From an uncultured Candidatus Melainabacteria bacterium (lineage in GTDB: Bacteria > Cyanobacteriota > Vampirovibrionia > Gastranaerophilales > Gastranaerophilaceae), in the NCBI GenBank assembly GCA_937898445.1, contig CALEJY010000318.1, positions 1 through 7,437 on the forward strand: 7,437 nt of DNA. Reading direction: 5' to 3'. The notes under the pieces were generated by a model. The model was given only the letters and a program-made list of their open reading frames with translations. It searched no databases and was not told the origin of the DNA. Shown in pieces: positions 6,235 to 7,437 of this stretch (position 1 is its first letter; each line of letters opens with the position of its first letter). Position numbers and translations under genes: made by a program.

Positions 6235-7051
6235 TGCTTTGACGAAGTCTTGTTGTTCTGTTTTCGCTTAGGATGTTTTTCAATTTCATAATACCTTGAG
6301 CGTGAAGTTGGCAAACACGAGATTCTGACATATTGATTGTTTCGCCGATTTCTTTTAATGTCATGTTTTCTTGATAGTAAAGAACCATGATAATTCTTTC
6401 ACGTTCCGGCAATCTTTTCAAAGCTTTTTCAAGTTCTTGTTTAACGTTTTGTTCTTCTGCTTTTTCTTGCGGATTAAGTTTGTTTTCATCTTGAATAGTG
6501 TCAATGATTTCTACGCTATCGTCGGTGTTTCCTCGTTTGTCGTAAAGCGAAGTCATTGTTGTGTCTTCTGCAAGAAGTTGGCTAACCTTGTCAGGCTCCA
6601 TATCAAGATAGTTTGCAACTTCTGTAGTTGTTGGTATTCTGCCTAAATCTTGTTTAAGTTTTTCTTGGGCAGCTTTAATATCTTTAATTTTCTTTCTTAC
6701 GCTTCTAGGCAAAAAGTCTTGCGCTCTAATTCTATCTAAAATTGCGCCACGTATTCTGATAAGTGCGTAAGTTTCAAATCTTGTATTCTTTTGGGGGGAG
6801 TATCTTTCGATAGCATTTATAAGTCCTTCAACACCGTAACCTGCGATGTCTTCAATAGAAATAGTTGCAGGTAGAGTAACTTTTACACGCCCAACAACAT
6901 ATCTAATCAAATAAATATATTGAACAATAAGGGTATCACGTGCTGCTTTGTTAGATTTATCTTTAAGATATTCTTCCCACAAGGCAGTAAGCTCGTCTTC
7001 TGACAACCTTTTAATGTTATTATACGATGTAAAATCAAAACTCTGGCTCAT
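6224..7051 (-). CDS. Sigma-28-type RNA polymerase sigma factor (FliA/WhiG family)
   Basis: Alternative sigma factor that directs RNA polymerase to a special promoter set, classically flagellar and motility genes. From the chosen ATG (7051) it is 275 residues. Region 2 covers about 36-116, including EDIAGYGVEGLINAIERY and RFETYALIRIRGAILDRIR, then QDFLPRSVRKK. Region 3 contains LGRIPTTTEVANYL. Region 4 begins at RLPERERIIMVLYY, with the helix-turn-helix TLKEIGETINMSESRV. There is no region 1.1, as expected for this family. I chose the ATG at 7051 because GGGA (7061-7058) sits six bases upstream. A TTG at 7063 would add four residues and has no SD. No flagellar gene or sigma-28-type promoter is evident in the window, so its regulon cannot be inferred here. 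The symbol is left blank because FliA-like and other sigma-28 members cannot be separated by eye. Confidence 0.95.
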   Translation of the reverse strand: MSQSFDFTSYNNIKRLSEDELTALWEEYLKDKSNKAARDTLIVQYIYLIRYVVGRVKVTLPATISIEDIAGYGVEGLINAIERYSPQKNTRFETYALIRIRGAILDRIRAQDFLPRSVRKKIKDIKAAQEKLKQDLGRIPTTTEVANYLDMEPDKVSQLLAEDTTMTSLYDKRGNTDDSVEIIDTIQDENKLNPQEKAEEQNVKQELEKALKRLPERERIIMVLYYQENMTLKEIGETINMSESRVCQLHAQGIMKLKNILSENRTTRLRQSIIA

Positions 7052-7189
7052 TAAACTTCCCAAATTATTGTTCTTTACATATCTATTCTATCTAATATAC
7101 AAATTGTTACATCATTTAAAAAGAGGAAATGTTTAAGTTTTGTTAAAGAATATAAAGTAGATTTTGACAAGATAAAAGCAGTAGCTTTT

Positions 7190-7227
7190 AGTGAAAAGTG
7201 AGAAGTGAAACGTGAAAAGTCCGTATC
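7190..7227 (-). repeat. Heptamer repeat element, right copy
   Basis: AGTGAAA (7190-7196), AGTGAGA (7197-7203), AGTGAAA (7204-7210), CGTGAAA (7211-7217) and AGTCCGT (7218-7224) form a five-unit degenerate heptamer array. The block is the reverse complement of 65-102 with a single mismatch. Beyond it, on the minus strand, a weaker match to the start of the pilin-like gene continues for about 25 bases. Confidence 0.85.
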
Positions 7228-7231
7228 AAAA

Positions 7232-7262
7232 GCAGCTAGGCAGCTAAGAAGTGAAGCAGCTA
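7232..7262 (+). repeat. Three copies of GCAGCTA
   Basis: GCAGCTA occurs at 7232-7238, 7240-7246 and 7256-7262. The last two copies are separated by AGAAGTGAA, which itself contains a piece of the neighbouring AGTGAAA unit. This suggests two short-repeat families mixed by duplication. Confidence 0.55.
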
Positions 7263-7274
7263 AGCAAACATAAA

Positions 7275-7306
7275 GTCCTCCCTTGAGGGAGGATTTAGGT
7301 GGGTGC
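7275..7306 (+). repeat. Palindromic intergenic repeat, copy B (TCCTCCC...GGGAGGA, GGTGGGTGC)
   Basis: TCCTCCC at 7276-7282 pairs with GGGAGGA at 7287-7293 around TTGA, followed by TTTAGGTGGGTGC. It resembles 4267-4303 read on the minus strand, so the window holds two diverged copies of one intergenic repeat. A second small hairpin (TTCCC 7307-7311 with GGGAA 7317-7321) follows at once. Confidence 0.65.
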
Positions 7307-7329
7307 TTCCCCGAAAGGGAAACATTTAA

Positions 7330-7369
7330 CCTTCCTTGTAAAGTAAGGGGGACCGCTTGCGGTGGAAGG
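7330..7369. repeat. Nested palindrome CCTTCC...ACCGCTTGCGGT...GGAAGG
   Basis: The outer arms CCTTCC (7330-7335) and GGAAGG (7364-7369) enclose a perfect inner hairpin, ACCGC (7352-7356) with GCGGT (7359-7363). A second possible small stem is CCTT (7334-7337) with AAGG (7345-7348). The branched, cloverleaf-like layout suggests a structured repeat unit rather than a gene; no RNA family is recognised. Confidence 0.5.
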
Positions 7370-7397
7370 ATTTGTTATATGTCTTGCGCAGACGGCG

Positions 7398-7421
7398 GGA
7401 ACTTTTTGTGTAAAAAGTTCC
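7398..7421. repeat. Perfect 10-base inverted repeat with GTGT loop
   Basis: GGAACTTTTT (7398-7407) and AAAAAGTTCC (7412-7421) are perfect complements around GTGT. Neither side has a terminator-like U-run outside the stem, and no gene ends nearby inside the window. It may be part of the mosaic repeat, or an end signal for a gene lying to the right. Confidence 0.6.
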
Positions 7422-7437
7422 ACAAAACCACCCACAC

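Larger units (their letters stand above)
7052..7437. other. Gene-free region: sigma factor leader followed by a mosaic of repeats
   Basis: No credible coding region is seen. Positions 7052-7140 are AT-rich leader of the sigma factor gene, with no convincing -35/-10 pair. A perfect hairpin, TAAAAGC (7173-7179) with GCTTTTA (7184-7190), precedes the heptamer array. The rest is a succession of palindromic or tandem modules listed separately, richer in G+C than the genes, and continuing past the window edge. Confidence 0.7.

Noticed and set aside
6226..6239. Small hairpin AAGC-GATAAT-GCTT between the convergent gene ends
   Set aside because: A four-base stem with no U-run on either side is too weak to call a bidirectional terminator.
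7061..7063. TTG at 7063 as the sigma factor start
   Set aside because: No SD precedes it, while the ATG at 7051 has GGGA at usable spacing and the four extra residues add no conserved sequence.
7164..7192. TTGACA at 7164-7169 as a -35 box of a rightward promoter
   Set aside because: At 17-base spacing the -10 position is TTTAGT, and no gene follows within the window.
7190..7262. Heptamer and GCAGCTA blocks as a CRISPR array
   Set aside because: The units are contiguous seven-base tandems without spacers of regular length, and no cas gene is present.
7330..7369. Branched palindrome as a tRNA or known structured RNA
   Set aside because: It is too short for a tRNA, has no T-loop or anticodon features, and fits no riboswitch core that I recognise.

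Overview
The window is AT-rich bacterial chromosome in the standard genetic code, carrying eight genes and several families of short palindromic or tandem repeats. The most informative taxonomic hint is the first gene. Its prepilin motif (AFTLAEVLITLGIIGVVAAM), followed by a cysteine-rich C-terminus with a DVNGLKKPNVVGKD motif, is typical of the large pilin-like families of gut non-photosynthetic Cyanobacteria (Gastranaerophilales, 'Melainabacteria'). That assignment is an inference and the window has no rRNA to test it. The other genes (adk, map, tmk, an M16 protein, a sigma-28-type factor) fit but do not discriminate.

Layout. Positions 1-763 (+): a pilin-like protein whose 5' end is built partly from repeat sequence. 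Positions 772-3001 (+): a promoter and dyad, then adk, a 94-base hairpin repeat, map, and a translationally coupled unknown protein with a possible RNase H-like fold. Positions 3035-4227 (-): tmk followed by a small protein with two membrane segments. Positions 4228-4408: a divergent intergenic region with one palindromic repeat and the promoter of the next gene. Positions 4409-5623 (+): an M16-family protein that has lost the zinc-binding HxxEH residues. Positions 5646-6234 (+): a hairpin/terminator that also holds the Shine-Dalgarno sequence (SD) of the next gene, then an exported MotB/OmpA-like protein. Positions 6224-7051 (-): a FliA/WhiG-type sigma factor, whose end overlaps the MotB/OmpA-like gene by 11 bases. 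Positions 7052-7437: no gene, but a mosaic of repeat modules running off the right edge.

The genes do not form one pathway. Adk and Tmk are nucleotide kinases, Map trims N-terminal methionine, and the pilin-like, M16 and MotB/OmpA-like proteins are envelope or surface factors. The MotB-like domain beside a sigma-28-type gene hints at motility or cell-surface regulation, but no other flagellar gene is visible.

The least ordinary content is the repeats. A degenerate 7-base tandem unit (AGTGAAA and variants) occurs three times. One copy is inside the pilin reading frame, one forms an inverted-repeat element starting on the adk stop codon, and one is at the right end in inverted orientation, matching the first at 37 of 38 bases. 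The right copy also preserves a weak match to the prepilin leader. No convincing new defence or mobile system was found.
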